The notes beneath the pieces were generated by a model that had not been told where the DNA came from, ran no database searches, and saw only the letters and a list, made by a program, of their open reading frames with translations. From assembly GCF_000967195.1 (NCBI RefSeq), contig NZ_KQ033871.1, positions 1,048,584-1,112,583 of the forward strand: a stretch of 64,000 nucleotides of DNA, given 5' to 3'. Source of the stretch: Lactobacillus kullabergensis. GTDB lineage: Bacteria > Bacillota > Bacilli > Lactobacillales > Lactobacillaceae. The position numbers were made by a program, and so were the translations under genes. Shown here one piece after another: positions 52,269 to 62,285 of this stretch (position 1 is its first letter; every line of letters begins with the position of its first letter).

Positions 52269-54542
52269 ATGGCTGAAAAAATTACTGGCTTAAGTCAAGC
52301 CGAAGCAGATAAACTTCTGCAGAAAAATGGATTAAACGAGGTTCCTGAACCTCAATTCAACTTTTTTAAAGAATTTTTATCCAAGTTATGGAATTTATCA
52401 GCATGGATACTCGAAGCTGCCCTACTTTTAGAGTGTGTGTTAGGAAAATGGATACAATCATTATTTGTGTTATTGATGCTACTTTTTGCTGCATGGAATG
52501 GAGCTTCTAAGAAAAAGCAATCAAGGCGAGTTCTGAATAATATTTCACATAAATTAACTCCTACTATTTCTGTTCAAAGAGATGGGGAGTGGCAGAATAT
52601 TGACTCAAAATACTTAGTCCCTGGTGACTTAATCAGTATGCAAGCTGGTGATGTTTTGGCTGCCGATGTGAAGCTGATTGAGGGACAAATTTCTACTGAT
52701 GAGAGTTCAATTACAGGCGAAGCAAGAACAGTGCGGAAAAATCCACAAGATACAGCCTTTGCCGGTACTACTGTAACAGAAGGCAATGGCTTAGCAGTCG
52801 TCACTGCTACCGGTGCTGATTCTCGTTCCGGTAAGACAATTAACTTAATTAATAATTCTGCAGCTCCTGGTCACCTGCAACAACTGCTAACTAAAATTAT
52901 TTACTATTTGTGCATTCTTGATGGAATTCTGACCTTAGTAATTGTCATTGCTTCTTTCTTTAAGGGTGGTGACCTAAATAATCTGATTAACATGCTGCCA
53001 TTTTTAGCAATGATGTTTATTGCTTCAATACCAGTTGCTATGCCTTCCACATTTGCTCTTTCTAACTCGTTTGAAGCAACCCGTTTAAGCAAAGAAGGAG
53101 TATTAACTTCTGATTTGACTGGTATTCAAGATGCAGCAAACCTTAATTTGATTTTGCTCGATAAAACAGGAACAATCACGGAAAATAAAACGGCGGTGGG
53201 TAAGTGGACTAATTTCAGTTCAATGAATAATAACGATGTTTTAACATTAGCATCAGCTGCTACGGATCAAAGAAACAAAAAACTCATTGATACTGCGATT
53301 GATGAATATGTTAAAAAACAGGGATTAAATATTAAGTCTGCATCAGATTTCACACCTTTTACTTCAAGCACTGGCTATTCAATGGCAAACTGTGATGGTC
53401 ATAATATTAAACTTGGTTCCTTTAAACAACTTTCGCTAATTGATAAAGACGCTGGCGAAAAGGCAAAAGAAATAGATTTTGGTGCCGGACGTTCAGTAGC
53501 TTTATTAATTGACGACAAGTTAGCCGGTGTCTTCATTTTGCAAGATATGGTAAGATCCGACTCTAAAGAAGCTCTTGGAGAACTCAGAAAACGGGGAGTA
53601 AAACCGATTATGCTAACTGGTGATAACCAGAAAACTGCTATTGCAGTCGCTAAGCAGGTTGACTTGCAAGGTGAGGTTATTTCTATTCGTGATTTCACTG
53701 ACAAGACTGATACCGGCAAATTGGCTGGTATTGCAGATGTTTTACCAGAAGATAAATTACGCATGGTCAAATTTTTCCAGAAAAAAGGATATATAGTAGG
53801 TATGACAGGTGATGGCGTCAATGATTCTCCTGCTCTAAAGCAAGCTGAAGTTGGCATAGCAGTGTCTAACGCTGCCGACGTAGCCAAACGATCTGGTAAA
53901 ATGGTACTTTTGAATGACGGTTTGTCTTCGATAGTAAAAATACTTGATGCTGGACACAGAGTATATCAAAGAATGACTACCTGGTCTTTAACAAAGCTAG
54001 CAAGAACTGCACAATTAACGATGCTTTTGACTTTTGGTTACCTTTTCTTCAACTATATTCCAATGGCGCTAAACGCTATGGTTATTTACACAATTATGAA
54101 TAATATGGTGACAATGATGATTGGTACTGATAGAACTCACATCACTTATAAACCAGAAAACTGGAATATGGCTAAGTTAGCTAAAATTGCTTTTTCATTA
54201 GCTTTCGGCTGGACAGCTATTGGTATTGCTGGTATTGCTTATCTTAATACTCACGGATGGAGTCATGGTACTATCTCAACGATGGTTTATGTTTACCTGG
54301 TTTTGAGTGCTATGTTTATTGTTTTAATCACCAGAACAAAAAAATACTTCTGGCAGGATTACCCATCTAAAGCCGTTGGTTTTACACAGTTAGGAGACGT
54401 GCTACTAACTGTGATTCTAGCATTATTTGGTATAGCTATGACAAAAATAAACTGGACGAACCTACTACTTACTTTTGCCATTGCCTTGATAGCAGCAATT
54501 GTTATTGATTTATTCTATCAACCAATAATGAAGAATCGCTAA
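52269..54542 (+). CDS. Plasma-membrane H+-transporting P-type ATPase (P3A)
   Basis: A 757-aa P-type ATPase of the proton-pump type (P3A). The N-terminus is GLSQAEADKLLQKNGLNEVPE. The phosphorylation site is LLDKTGTITENKT and the hinge is MTGDGVNDSPALKQAEVGIAVSNAADVAK; this wording is that of plasma-membrane H+-ATPases. It would export protons at the cost of ATP, useful at low pH or when the F-type ATPase is limiting. Length is a little short for the class, with no C-terminal autoinhibitory tail. It stands alone between terminators. Confidence 0.9.
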   Translation: MAEKITGLSQAEADKLLQKNGLNEVPEPQFNFFKEFLSKLWNLSAWILEAALLLECVLGKWIQSLFVLLMLLFAAWNGASKKKQSRRVLNNISHKLTPTISVQRDGEWQNIDSKYLVPGDLISMQAGDVLAADVKLIEGQISTDESSITGEARTVRKNPQDTAFAGTTVTEGNGLAVVTATGADSRSGKTINLINNSAAPGHLQQLLTKIIYYLCILDGILTLVIVIASFFKGGDLNNLINMLPFLAMMFIASIPVAMPSTFALSNSFEATRLSKEGVLTSDLTGIQDAANLNLILLDKTGTITENKTAVGKWTNFSSMNNNDVLTLASAATDQRNKKLIDTAIDEYVKKQGLNIKSASDFTPFTSSTGYSMANCDGHNIKLGSFKQLSLIDKDAGEKAKEIDFGAGRSVALLIDDKLAGVFILQDMVRSDSKEALGELRKRGVKPIMLTGDNQKTAIAVAKQVDLQGEVISIRDFTDKTDTGKLAGIADVLPEDKLRMVKFFQKKGYIVGMTGDGVNDSPALKQAEVGIAVSNAADVAKRSGKMVLLNDGLSSIVKILDAGHRVYQRMTTWSLTKLARTAQLTMLLTFGYLFFNYIPMALNAMVIYTIMNNMVTMMIGTDRTHITYKPENWNMAKLAKIAFSLAFGWTAIGIAGIAYLNTHGWSHGTISTMVYVYLVLSAMFIVLITRTKKYFWQDYPSKAVGFTQLGDVLLTVILALFGIAMTKINWTNLLLTFAIALIAAIVIDLFYQPIMKNR

Positions 54543-54560
54543 TTTCAAATTTAAATAAAG

Positions 54561-54598
54561 AAAAACCTGATTGCGGAAATTTCCGCAATCAGGTTTTT
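54561..54598 (+). terminator. Terminator after the H+-ATPase gene
   Basis: AAAAACCTGATTGCGGAAA pairs with its exact complement, TTTCCGCAATCAGGTTTTT; a perfect 19-bp stem ending in T5. Confidence 0.92.
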
Positions 54599-54600
54599 AA

Positions 54601-54938
54601 GGTTTACCGATGAGTTCCTGACTTTTCCATCACACCGGTAAAAAGGTTTTGTATATGCTATTTGGTATAATAATTTAGAATAGGAAAAAATAGTTAAATT
54701 AATCAGGAAAGTTAATTTTTTAATAAGAGGCGAGCCAATAACAAAGATAGATAATTATTTTGCTAATCGACCCTTGAATCCCTCCTTTCACTGGTTGTAC
54801 GTTTATAACAAATGCTTTAAATTACATTCGTTATGTTTATATTAATACATAAAATAACCAAAGTAAACAATTTAGTCTAATTTTTTACTTTTAAAGCGCT
54901 ATTTTTGGTATATTTAAATAACATTTAATCTTTTATTT
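54601..54938. other. No gene seen
   Basis: The stretch contains a GGTATAATAATTTAG promoter-like string and an AGGCGAGCC segment, but no open frame and no clear RNA structure. A small RNA cannot be excluded. Confidence 0.5.
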
Positions 54939-55457
54939 TTACTTTTTTAATTCATACACATATGATGTTTCATTAGGACGATAAACACCATGTAACAGGC
55001 CAACTTTTGTAAAACCCATTTTTGCAATCAAATGCTGCATTGCTTTATTGTCTTCGTGAGTATCAATTCGAATTGAATCAATATCATCACGATTAACTTT
55101 GATATCATTAATTACAGCTTGTAATAGTTTAGTAGCATAACCTTTACCAGAATGTTGAGAATGAATTGCTACACGATGAATAACAACATATTTATCTGTA
55201 TTGCTTAACCACTTACCATCCAAGTGATCGTATACATGGTCAGGTCCATCTACTATAGCAATTGCACCAACAGTTTCTTTATCCTCAGAAACGGCTAAAA
55301 AGGCCCAGCCGTTTTCAATATCTTCTTTAATTTGACCCTTTGAGGGGTAGTCTCCTTGCCATTGATTGACACCATGTTCAGCTAATTGATTAGCTCCATC
55401 TTTTAAAATAGCGATAATTTGGTCAAAATCGGCCATTGTTGCTTTTCTTAATTGCAA
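54939..55457 (-). CDS. GNAT-family N-acetyltransferase
   Basis: A 172-aa acetyltransferase. The acetyl-CoA site is HSQHSGKGYATKLL (Q/R-x-x-G-x-G/A pattern), with IHRVAIHSQ before it and the C-terminal MGFTKVGLLHGVYRP. The start is an unusual TTG preceded by AAAAGGAG; the first ATG, seven codons later, lacks a ribosome site. The acceptor substrate is unknown. It stands alone. Confidence 0.85.
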   Translation of the reverse strand: MQLRKATMADFDQIIAILKDGANQLAEHGVNQWQGDYPSKGQIKEDIENGWAFLAVSEDKETVGAIAIVDGPDHVYDHLDGKWLSNTDKYVVIHRVAIHSQHSGKGYATKLLQAVINDIKVNRDDIDSIRIDTHEDNKAMQHLIAKMGFTKVGLLHGVYRPNETSYVYELKK

Positions 55458-55572
55458 ATTACTCTATTCTCCTTTTTTGAAATACTGTATCATTATATAT
55501 ACCTGACTTGAGCTTGTAAAAAATTTGGACTCAAAATTCAAAGTTTTTTTCATATTTCAGAAAGCGTTTTTA

Positions 55573-55680
55573 TTGCTCTAAATCATTAAAATTTGCTAAG
55601 CCTGAACCAATTGCCCCTTTTATAGCCGGCAAATCTTTTAGATAAAAAATACCCTTTAATAGCTGATTCCGAAATTCAAC
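55573..55680 (-). pseudogene. Possible C-terminal gene relic
   Basis: A minus-strand frame reads VEFRNQLLKGIFYLKDLPAI and GAIGSGLANFNDLEQ, then stops. It has no start codon and is closed upstream. The ending is somewhat like ROK-family kinases, but I am not certain it is a gene remnant. Confidence 0.25.
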
Positions 55681-55746
55681 TATTAAAGAGCATTTTGTGT
55701 ATATTTATTTTTGAAAACTTGATCCTTAAGATCCAATCAATAAAAA

Positions 55747-56274
55747 TTAAGCACCATGATATTTAACAAGAGAATAGACGTCAAGTCCTGGTAATTTTTC
55801 TTTTCCCTTTAAATCAGGTAATTCAATATAAAAACAAGAACCAACTAACTCTCCACCTAGGTTTTCAATTATTTGCTTGCACGCTCTTAAAGTTCCTGCC
55901 GTAGCAAGTAAATCATCACAAACTACAACACGCTGGCCAGGTTTAATAGCATCTTTATGAATTTCCAAACTATTTGAACCATATTCCAGGTCATAAGAGG
56001 CACGCTCAACCTCCCTCGGCAATTTATGTGGTTTTCTAGCTGGCACAAAACCAATACCTAATTCTGTTGCCACAGGACAACCAACAATAAACCCACGCGC
56101 TTCGGGACCAACAATTATATCGGCATTTTTACTTTTAACGTATTCAGCTAACTTGTGTGTAGCTGCCTGAAACAATTTGCCATCCTGTAGCACAGGAGTG
56201 ATATCCCGAAAAATTATACCTTTGTTCGGAAAATCCTTGACACTTGCAATATGTTTCTCAAAATCGTTTGCCAT
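55747..56274 (-). CDS. apt: Adenine phosphoribosyltransferase
   Basis: A 175-aa purine salvage enzyme making AMP from adenine and PRPP. The PRPP motif is [14 protein letters not shown]. Family segments [16 protein letters not shown] and [14 protein letters not shown] are present. The ATG at 56274 follows GGAGGTTTTTCTTCTT; the longer frame to 56292 would begin at TTG within the ribosome site. It is the last gene of a lepA-recJ-apt cluster, 101 bp after recJ. Confidence 0.96.
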   Translation of the reverse strand: MANDFEKHIASVKDFPNKGIIFRDITPVLQDGKLFQAATHKLAEYVKSKNADIIVGPEARGFIVGCPVATELGIGFVPARKPHKLPREVERASYDLEYGSNSLEIHKDAIKPGQRVVVCDDLLATAGTLRACKQIIENLGGELVGSCFYIELPDLKGKEKLPGLDVYSLVKYHGA

Positions 56275-56375
56275 AAGAAGAAAAACCTCCAAAAACTTTA
56301 CTTTTTTTGCTAAAGCTTATTCGACCTTTATATTCTAACAAATTTTAGGCTTAAAAGCATTAAAAGCGAGAAAAA

Positions 56376-58655
56376 TTAATGTTGCTTTAATTGCTCATTC
56401 ACGTACATTAGCAATTTTTGACCAGGCATTTGCCGTAATTCATTTACAAAAGCAATCTGTGAATTTGTAGCTTGATAATATTTTGAATTTGATAATTTAT
56501 TTTTAACAGGATTAGTGACGCCAAATATTTTATCATCTTCTAATTGAATAAAATTCAATTCAAAGAATACACGTAAAATAAAGAGAACATTATCGTAACT
56601 TAATTTTATAAATTTACCGACCTTGCGATAATCTTGCAGTGTCAGACCAGGGTGAGAATATATGTATTTTAACAAGATTTCAAAATCAGATTTTAGCGGT
56701 AAATGTTGGACTGGCAGTTGATCCATAAGAAAGTGTAAGTATAGCTGCTCATAATTATTGTTCAACGCAAAATCTAGCTCTTTTTGATTGCGAGGAACAT
56801 CAAGAAAGACGGCCACTTCACCTTCACTATCATAATCATTTACCAATGTAATTTTTGCAGGGTCGATATCAAACAGACTGGAAGCAACATTTTTATTTCT
56901 TTTATCAAATAATAAATATCTGTCCGCAAAACCCATCACATATTTTTCATTGCGCAAATCAACAACTGGTTCAGGAACTGCTAATTTTGGTGCAGCAAAA
57001 ATGATTCCCTTTATAATGCCTTGTAATTTTATTTGATTACGAAAACAATTTTCCTGTAGCTCAATAAACAACTGATCTACATAAGGCAAAAGAATTTTTG
57101 TAAGGAACTTCTTGTTAAATCCTACAACATCAACCTTATTATGGTCTTTACTAATTGTTAATTTGATATGATTTTTCTCTTTACCCATGTAAAAACAGCT
57201 GTTAATTTTCGGATGAGTAATACTAAAAATGGGTTTGACATTATCTGTTCCGAAAGGACCCACCTTTTTGATTTCAGTCATAATTTTCAAATCCAGATGA
57301 GAAAAAGGTAGTTCACAATCATAATATCGTATATTTTGATTAAAAACACCAGTAAAACTATCCTCAAATGATTTGCGTAACGAGGAAATTTTGCTTTCAG
57401 TCATAGACAAGCCACACGCAAAATCGTGACCACCGAATTTAAGAAAAAGTCTATCCTTTAAAGGCTCTAAGGCGTTAAAAAGATTAAAACCATCTACAGA
57501 CCTTCCCGAACCTTTGATAATTCCCTCTTCATTCTTTGTCAGGACTATGGTTGGCTTATGAGTTTTCTCAACTAATTTATTTGCAACTAATCCCAAAACC
57601 CCTTCATTAAACTTGGGATTATATAAAACTAAAGTTTTATCTCTTTGCCAACCATTATTTTTAATCTGATTAACGCAAGATTGATAAACTTCAGCTGTTA
57701 AATTTTTACGTTCATCGTTTAGACCTTCAATCTTGTCTGCTATTTTTTCAGCTTCTTCGTCAGTCTCACATAATAGTAAGTCAACGGCTAAACTCGCATT
57801 ATCCAGTCTGCCTACAGCATTGAATCTTGGTGCAATGTTAAAGCCAACATCTGTTTCATCAATATGTCCTAATTGTAAACCTGCTTTTTTTATTAAAGCT
57901 CTTAGTCCCGGCCGCTCAGTCTCATTAAGCATTTTTAAACCGCGTTTAACGATAATATGACCTTCTCCGGAAACCTTGACCATATCTCCAATTGTGCCAA
58001 TCATTGCCAGTTCCAATAATTCTGGCATTGAATCCTGCATTAAAGCTCGGCAAATAGTATATGCCACTCCAGCACCACAATAATCATCAAACGGATATTT
58101 TTGGCCAGGGTAGTTGCAATGCACTAACGCATAGCTTTCAGGAATTTTATCTTGAAATTTATGGTGATCTGTAATTATTGTATCTACACCTTTACTTTTG
58201 GCAAAAGCAACCTCGTCAACTCCAGTAATACCGTTATCTACAGTAATGATCAGTTTAGTCCCATCTGCTACAATTTTCTTGTAGGATTCAATATTTGGTC
58301 CATAGCCATCTTTAAAACGATCGGGAATGAAAAAATGAACATCGGCACCTAAAATGCCCAGTGTTTCCACCATAATAGTAGTGGCAGTAATACCATCAGC
58401 ATCGTAATCTCCATAGACCGTTATTTTTTCTCCTGCATCAATTGCTTGATTAATTCTGTTAACTGCCTTTTTCATGTCATGCATTAGAAAAGGATCAGCC
58501 AAATCAGCTTCAGTGGCATTAAACCAAAATTCAATTTTTGCTGCAGTATTTATTCCGCGCAAAGAAAGCAGCTTAGCCGTAATCGGGCTAAGCTGATACT
58601 TTTCAATCAATTCCGGAGCTAATTCTTCACCTATACGCTCACGCCATTCAATCAT
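56376..58655 (-). CDS. recJ: Single-stranded-DNA-specific exonuclease RecJ
   Basis: A 759-aa DHH-family 5'-3' exonuclease. Motifs are VYGDYDADGITATTI, TDHHKF (the DHH site), NIAPRFNAVGRLDNAS and the DHHA1 motif KFGGHDFACGLSM. A long C-terminal extension of about 200 residues is typical of Firmicutes. It works in repair and recombination. It starts 31 bp after lepA. Confidence 0.95.
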   Translation of the reverse strand: MIEWRERIGEELAPELIEKYQLSPITAKLLSLRGINTAAKIEFWFNATEADLADPFLMHDMKKAVNRINQAIDAGEKITVYGDYDADGITATTIMVETLGILGADVHFFIPDRFKDGYGPNIESYKKIVADGTKLIITVDNGITGVDEVAFAKSKGVDTIITDHHKFQDKIPESYALVHCNYPGQKYPFDDYCGAGVAYTICRALMQDSMPELLELAMIGTIGDMVKVSGEGHIIVKRGLKMLNETERPGLRALIKKAGLQLGHIDETDVGFNIAPRFNAVGRLDNASLAVDLLLCETDEEAEKIADKIEGLNDERKNLTAEVYQSCVNQIKNNGWQRDKTLVLYNPKFNEGVLGLVANKLVEKTHKPTIVLTKNEEGIIKGSGRSVDGFNLFNALEPLKDRLFLKFGGHDFACGLSMTESKISSLRKSFEDSFTGVFNQNIRYYDCELPFSHLDLKIMTEIKKVGPFGTDNVKPIFSITHPKINSCFYMGKEKNHIKLTISKDHNKVDVVGFNKKFLTKILLPYVDQLFIELQENCFRNQIKLQGIIKGIIFAAPKLAVPEPVVDLRNEKYVMGFADRYLLFDKRNKNVASSLFDIDPAKITLVNDYDSEGEVAVFLDVPRNQKELDFALNNNYEQLYLHFLMDQLPVQHLPLKSDFEILLKYIYSHPGLTLQDYRKVGKFIKLSYDNVLFILRVFFELNFIQLEDDKIFGVTNPVKNKLSNSKYYQATNSQIAFVNELRQMPGQKLLMYVNEQLKQH

Positions 58656-58686
58656 ATGTTTAATTCAGCCTTTTTATATTTATTTT

Positions 58687-60525
58687 CTATTTTGAATTTA
58701 AGTCATCATCATTCATTTTTAAAACAGCCATAAAAGCATCTTGAGGAATTTCAACATGACCTACAGCTTTCATGCGTTTTTTACCTCTCTTCTGCTTTTC
58801 CAGCAGTTTTGCCCTTCTATCCGGATCACCTGTATGAATTTTCCAAGTAACGTCTTTACGATAAGGCTTTACGGTGGCACGAGAAATAATTTTTGCTCCA
58901 ATTGCCCCTTGAATATCAACTTCAAAGTTCTGCCGGGGAATAAGTTTCTTGAGCATTGATGTCATTTGTCTTGCTCTATTTTGAGCTTCATCCCGATGAG
59001 CAATAAAACTAAGAGCATCGACCACTTGTTTATTCAACAGAATATCAATTTTAACTAAATCAGTTGCCCGATAACCCGTAATTTCATAATCAAGTGAGGC
59101 ATAACCTTTAGTGGAAGATTTCAAATCATCAAAAAAATCATAAATGATTTCGGCCAAAGGCATATTGTAAATTACGTTAACACGATACTTGTCTAAATAA
59201 TCCATAGTCACAAACTCACCCCGTTTGCGCTGACAAAGTTCCATTACCGGACCGACAAAATCATTCGGAACCATTACTTCAGCCTTGACGAAAGGTTCTT
59301 GCACTTCTTTATATTCACCAGCTGAGGGCAAATCAGAGGGATTATCAATTACCTTTGTTGTACCATCATTCATAATGGCATGATAATCAACAGAAGGAGC
59401 GGTCATAATTAAGTCCAAATCAAATTCCTGTTCTAGTCTTTCTTGAACCACATCCATATGAAGCAAGCCTAAAAAACCGCACCTAAAGCCAAACCCAAGA
59501 GCAGTCGAAGTTTCGGGTTCAAATTCTAAAGCGGCATCATTTAGCTGAAGTTTTTGCAAAGCTTCTTTCAAATCATCATATTTAGAATTATCTACGGGAT
59601 ACATACCTGAGTACACCATTGGTGGTATTTGGCGATAACCAGGAAGTGGTTCAGCGGTTGGATTTTCAGCTGAAGTAATGGTATCACCGACACGAGTTTC
59701 ACGAACGGACTTAATGTTGGCAGTTAAGTAACCAACATCCCCAGCAATCAGAATATCTTTTTTAACCGGATGTGGACTAGAAACCCCAACTTCAGTAACC
59801 TCGTATTCTTTGCCAGTATTCATAATTTTGATTCTGTCGCCAGGTGCAACAGTACCTTCTTCAATCCGTACAGATAAGACAACACCGCGATAGTCATCAT
59901 ATTTTGAATCAAAAATCAACGCTTTTAACGGTGCTTGGAGATCTCCATTAGGAGCTGGGATATCTTTAACTATGCGTTCAAGCAACTCCTTAATTCCTTG
60001 CCCAGTTTTACCGGAAACTTCAACAGCGTCGGAAGCATCTAAACCCAGCATTTCAGTTATTTCTTCCTTGGCTTGCTCAGGATTAGCGGATGGCAAATCA
60101 ATCTTGTTAATTACAGGCATTATTTCCAGATCATCATCAATCGCTAAATAAGTATTAGCTAAAGTTTGCGCTTGTACACCTTGTGAAGCATCGACTACTA
60201 AAAGTGCACCTTCACACGCTGCCAAAGAACGAGAAACTTCATAAGAAAAATCCACGTGTCCTGGGGTATCAATCAGATGAAAAATGTAGTCTTCGCCATC
60301 TTGAGCATGATATTTAATTTCTACTGAGTTCATCTTGATGGTGATGCCGCGTTGGCGTTCCAGCGGCATATCATCTAACATTTGGTTTTTTAGTTGTCGT
60401 TCAGATACAGTATCAGTCAGTTCTAAAATACGATCCGCAATTGTAGATTTCCCATGATCAATATGAGCAACAATGGAAAAGTTGCGGATATGTTTTTGGT
60501 AATCTTGTAATTTTTTAATATCCAT
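58687..60525 (-). CDS. lepA: Elongation factor 4 (LepA)
   Basis: A 612-aa translational GTPase. The G1 motif is AHIDHGKST, then [15 protein letters not shown] and NKIDLPSAN. The C-terminal unique domain is complete ([21 protein letters not shown]). It back-translocates or remodels stalled ribosomes. It heads the lepA-recJ-apt cluster. The length is normal. Confidence 0.98.
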   Translation of the reverse strand: MDIKKLQDYQKHIRNFSIVAHIDHGKSTIADRILELTDTVSERQLKNQMLDDMPLERQRGITIKMNSVEIKYHAQDGEDYIFHLIDTPGHVDFSYEVSRSLAACEGALLVVDASQGVQAQTLANTYLAIDDDLEIMPVINKIDLPSANPEQAKEEITEMLGLDASDAVEVSGKTGQGIKELLERIVKDIPAPNGDLQAPLKALIFDSKYDDYRGVVLSVRIEEGTVAPGDRIKIMNTGKEYEVTEVGVSSPHPVKKDILIAGDVGYLTANIKSVRETRVGDTITSAENPTAEPLPGYRQIPPMVYSGMYPVDNSKYDDLKEALQKLQLNDAALEFEPETSTALGFGFRCGFLGLLHMDVVQERLEQEFDLDLIMTAPSVDYHAIMNDGTTKVIDNPSDLPSAGEYKEVQEPFVKAEVMVPNDFVGPVMELCQRKRGEFVTMDYLDKYRVNVIYNMPLAEIIYDFFDDLKSSTKGYASLDYEITGYRATDLVKIDILLNKQVVDALSFIAHRDEAQNRARQMTSMLKKLIPRQNFEVDIQGAIGAKIISRATVKPYRKDVTWKIHTGDPDRRAKLLEKQKRGKKRMKAVGHVEIPQDAFMAVLKMNDDDLNSK

Positions 60526-60698
60526 AAATAATTTGCACCCTTTACTCTATCTTTACTATTATAACAAAGTAAATGAAACAGTTAAAAGCAATTAAGTAAA
60601 AAGTAGAGGTAGTCAAAACTATTTTATTAATTAGATTTGTTTTTCTATTTGATAAAAAATTTGAGGATTTTTGTACTAATTTTATTTGTAAATTATAT

Positions 60699-62285
60699 TT
60701 AAAACCTATCTCCTCTATTTAAATAAATCGTTTTGTCAAACTTATTTTGAATCTTCTGATTCAAATTGTGCGCTATCATAAATACCGTAACAGGACTATT
60801 GAGAATATTGTTAATTATTACCGCACTATTTTCTTCATCTATTGCCGAAGTACCTTCGTCAATTAACAAAAATTGATTTTCGTGAATCTCTGACCGAGCT
60901 AAAACTATTTTTTGTCTTTGTCCCCCAGACACATTCAAATTATTTAAGTTAATAATAGTCTCTTCTTTTGCAGCAAATTTATTAAGGTCCTGATTAAAAC
61001 AGGTATTTTTAATTACTTGGTTTAGATTTTCTTCTAGATCTTTATTAAACATTGTTATATTGTCCTTGATACTAACGGGAAACAAAACGGGAAATTGAGG
61101 AATATAATCTAACTTTAAGTTTTGCGGATTAAGCTTGGTTTTATTCTGATCAAAAAAATTCACCGCACCAGTTGTAGGTTTCAATATACCCAAAAGCAAT
61201 TTAAAGAAAGTAGTCTTGCCACTACCAGAATCACCAATTAATAAAACTTTTTCATGTGGTTTAATAGTGATATCTGGAAAAGTTAGTTTTTGACCGTTAG
61301 AAAAAATATAGCTTAAGTTGTGGGTCTGCAAACTTATAGGCTCTATACCCTCTGTTACATCAGTCACTGGAACACGATCTTTGGCAATTTTCTGATTTAA
61401 TTGACCAGCAGAAGAAATTTGTCCAACTTCATTTGTAAGACTCTGTAATGCTTCTAATAAATTTGCACTAAAATTTTCAACGGTAACGATCACGCCAAAA
61501 GGAATAATTTTCTGTGTAATTAACAGAGCAGTGCCAATCAATAGAAAGAAATTTAACAAAACTGAACTTGCTTTATTCAAAACTGATAAGAATTGCATAG
61601 TCTTTGTGCGGTTAATATTTGCTTTTTCCAGCTTTTTCGAGGCTTTTGCCATTACAATTGAAAGTTTTTTTCCAGCCATAAAATTTTGCAAGTCAGTTAA
61701 TCCATCCAACCAATTTTCTGCAGTTTTTAAATATGACGCGTTAGCTGAAGATAAATTTCGAACAGCTTTTCGCAAGGGTTTTCGTAAAAGGCGCGGGAGC
61801 AACAAATTTAAGCTGCCTAAAAATAATACTATTATTAACAAGCTCCAATGAAATGACCAGAGGGCTAAGATAACAAAAAGAATTTGCGCAGCATAATACG
61901 GAATATCAGTATAAATGCTCAAAGAAGAGGATTTAATTAAGTTAAGATCATTTGTGAGTATGTTTTGTACTTTATTTGGACTGTGGTGAGCGTAATCATT
62001 AAAAAAATGGGCAATAATTTCTGCTCTTACTTGATGATTATATTGTTGAATTTGTTTTTCAATTAAATACTGACACAAATTCATATCCAAATAACTTGTA
62101 AAATATAAAAATAACACGATTAGGCAAAACAAAAGAAACTCATTTATCATTCTTTTGCGAATGAAAGAAAAGATATACGTACTGATATAACTTGTACCAA
62201 TAACTAAGCCAGAAGTAATAAATTCTAGTAGTAAAATGACTATCATTCTAACTTTATTAGTTGAATACAATCCTTTAAACGTCAT
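60699..62285 (-). CDS. ABC exporter half-transporter (second of pair)
   Basis: A 528-aa protein with an N-terminal six-TM exporter domain (about 1-290) and a C-terminal ATPase: Walker A GDSGSGKTT, signature NVSGGQRQKI, Walker B FLLIDEGTSAID and H-loop MIAHNL. The ATG at 62285 overlaps the end of the upstream half-transporter by 11 bp. The two form a likely heterodimeric exporter. The cargo is unknown; no peptide precursor is seen in this window. Confidence 0.88.
   Translation of the reverse strand: MTFKGLYSTNKVRMIVILLLEFITSGLVIGTSYISTYIFSFIRKRMINEFLLFCLIVLFLYFTSYLDMNLCQYLIEKQIQQYNHQVRAEIIAHFFNDYAHHSPNKVQNILTNDLNLIKSSSLSIYTDIPYYAAQILFVILALWSFHWSLLIIVLFLGSLNLLLPRLLRKPLRKAVRNLSSANASYLKTAENWLDGLTDLQNFMAGKKLSIVMAKASKKLEKANINRTKTMQFLSVLNKASSVLLNFFLLIGTALLITQKIIPFGVIVTVENFSANLLEALQSLTNEVGQISSAGQLNQKIAKDRVPVTDVTEGIEPISLQTHNLSYIFSNGQKLTFPDITIKPHEKVLLIGDSGSGKTTFFKLLLGILKPTTGAVNFFDQNKTKLNPQNLKLDYIPQFPVLFPVSIKDNITMFNKDLEENLNQVIKNTCFNQDLNKFAAKEETIINLNNLNVSGGQRQKIVLARSEIHENQFLLIDEGTSAIDEENSAVIINNILNSPVTVFMIAHNLNQKIQNKFDKTIYLNRGDRF

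Noticed and set aside
54601..54938. A small RNA gene between the H+-ATPase and GNAT genes
   Set aside because: Only a promoter-like string was seen; no stable structure or terminator of its own could be identified.
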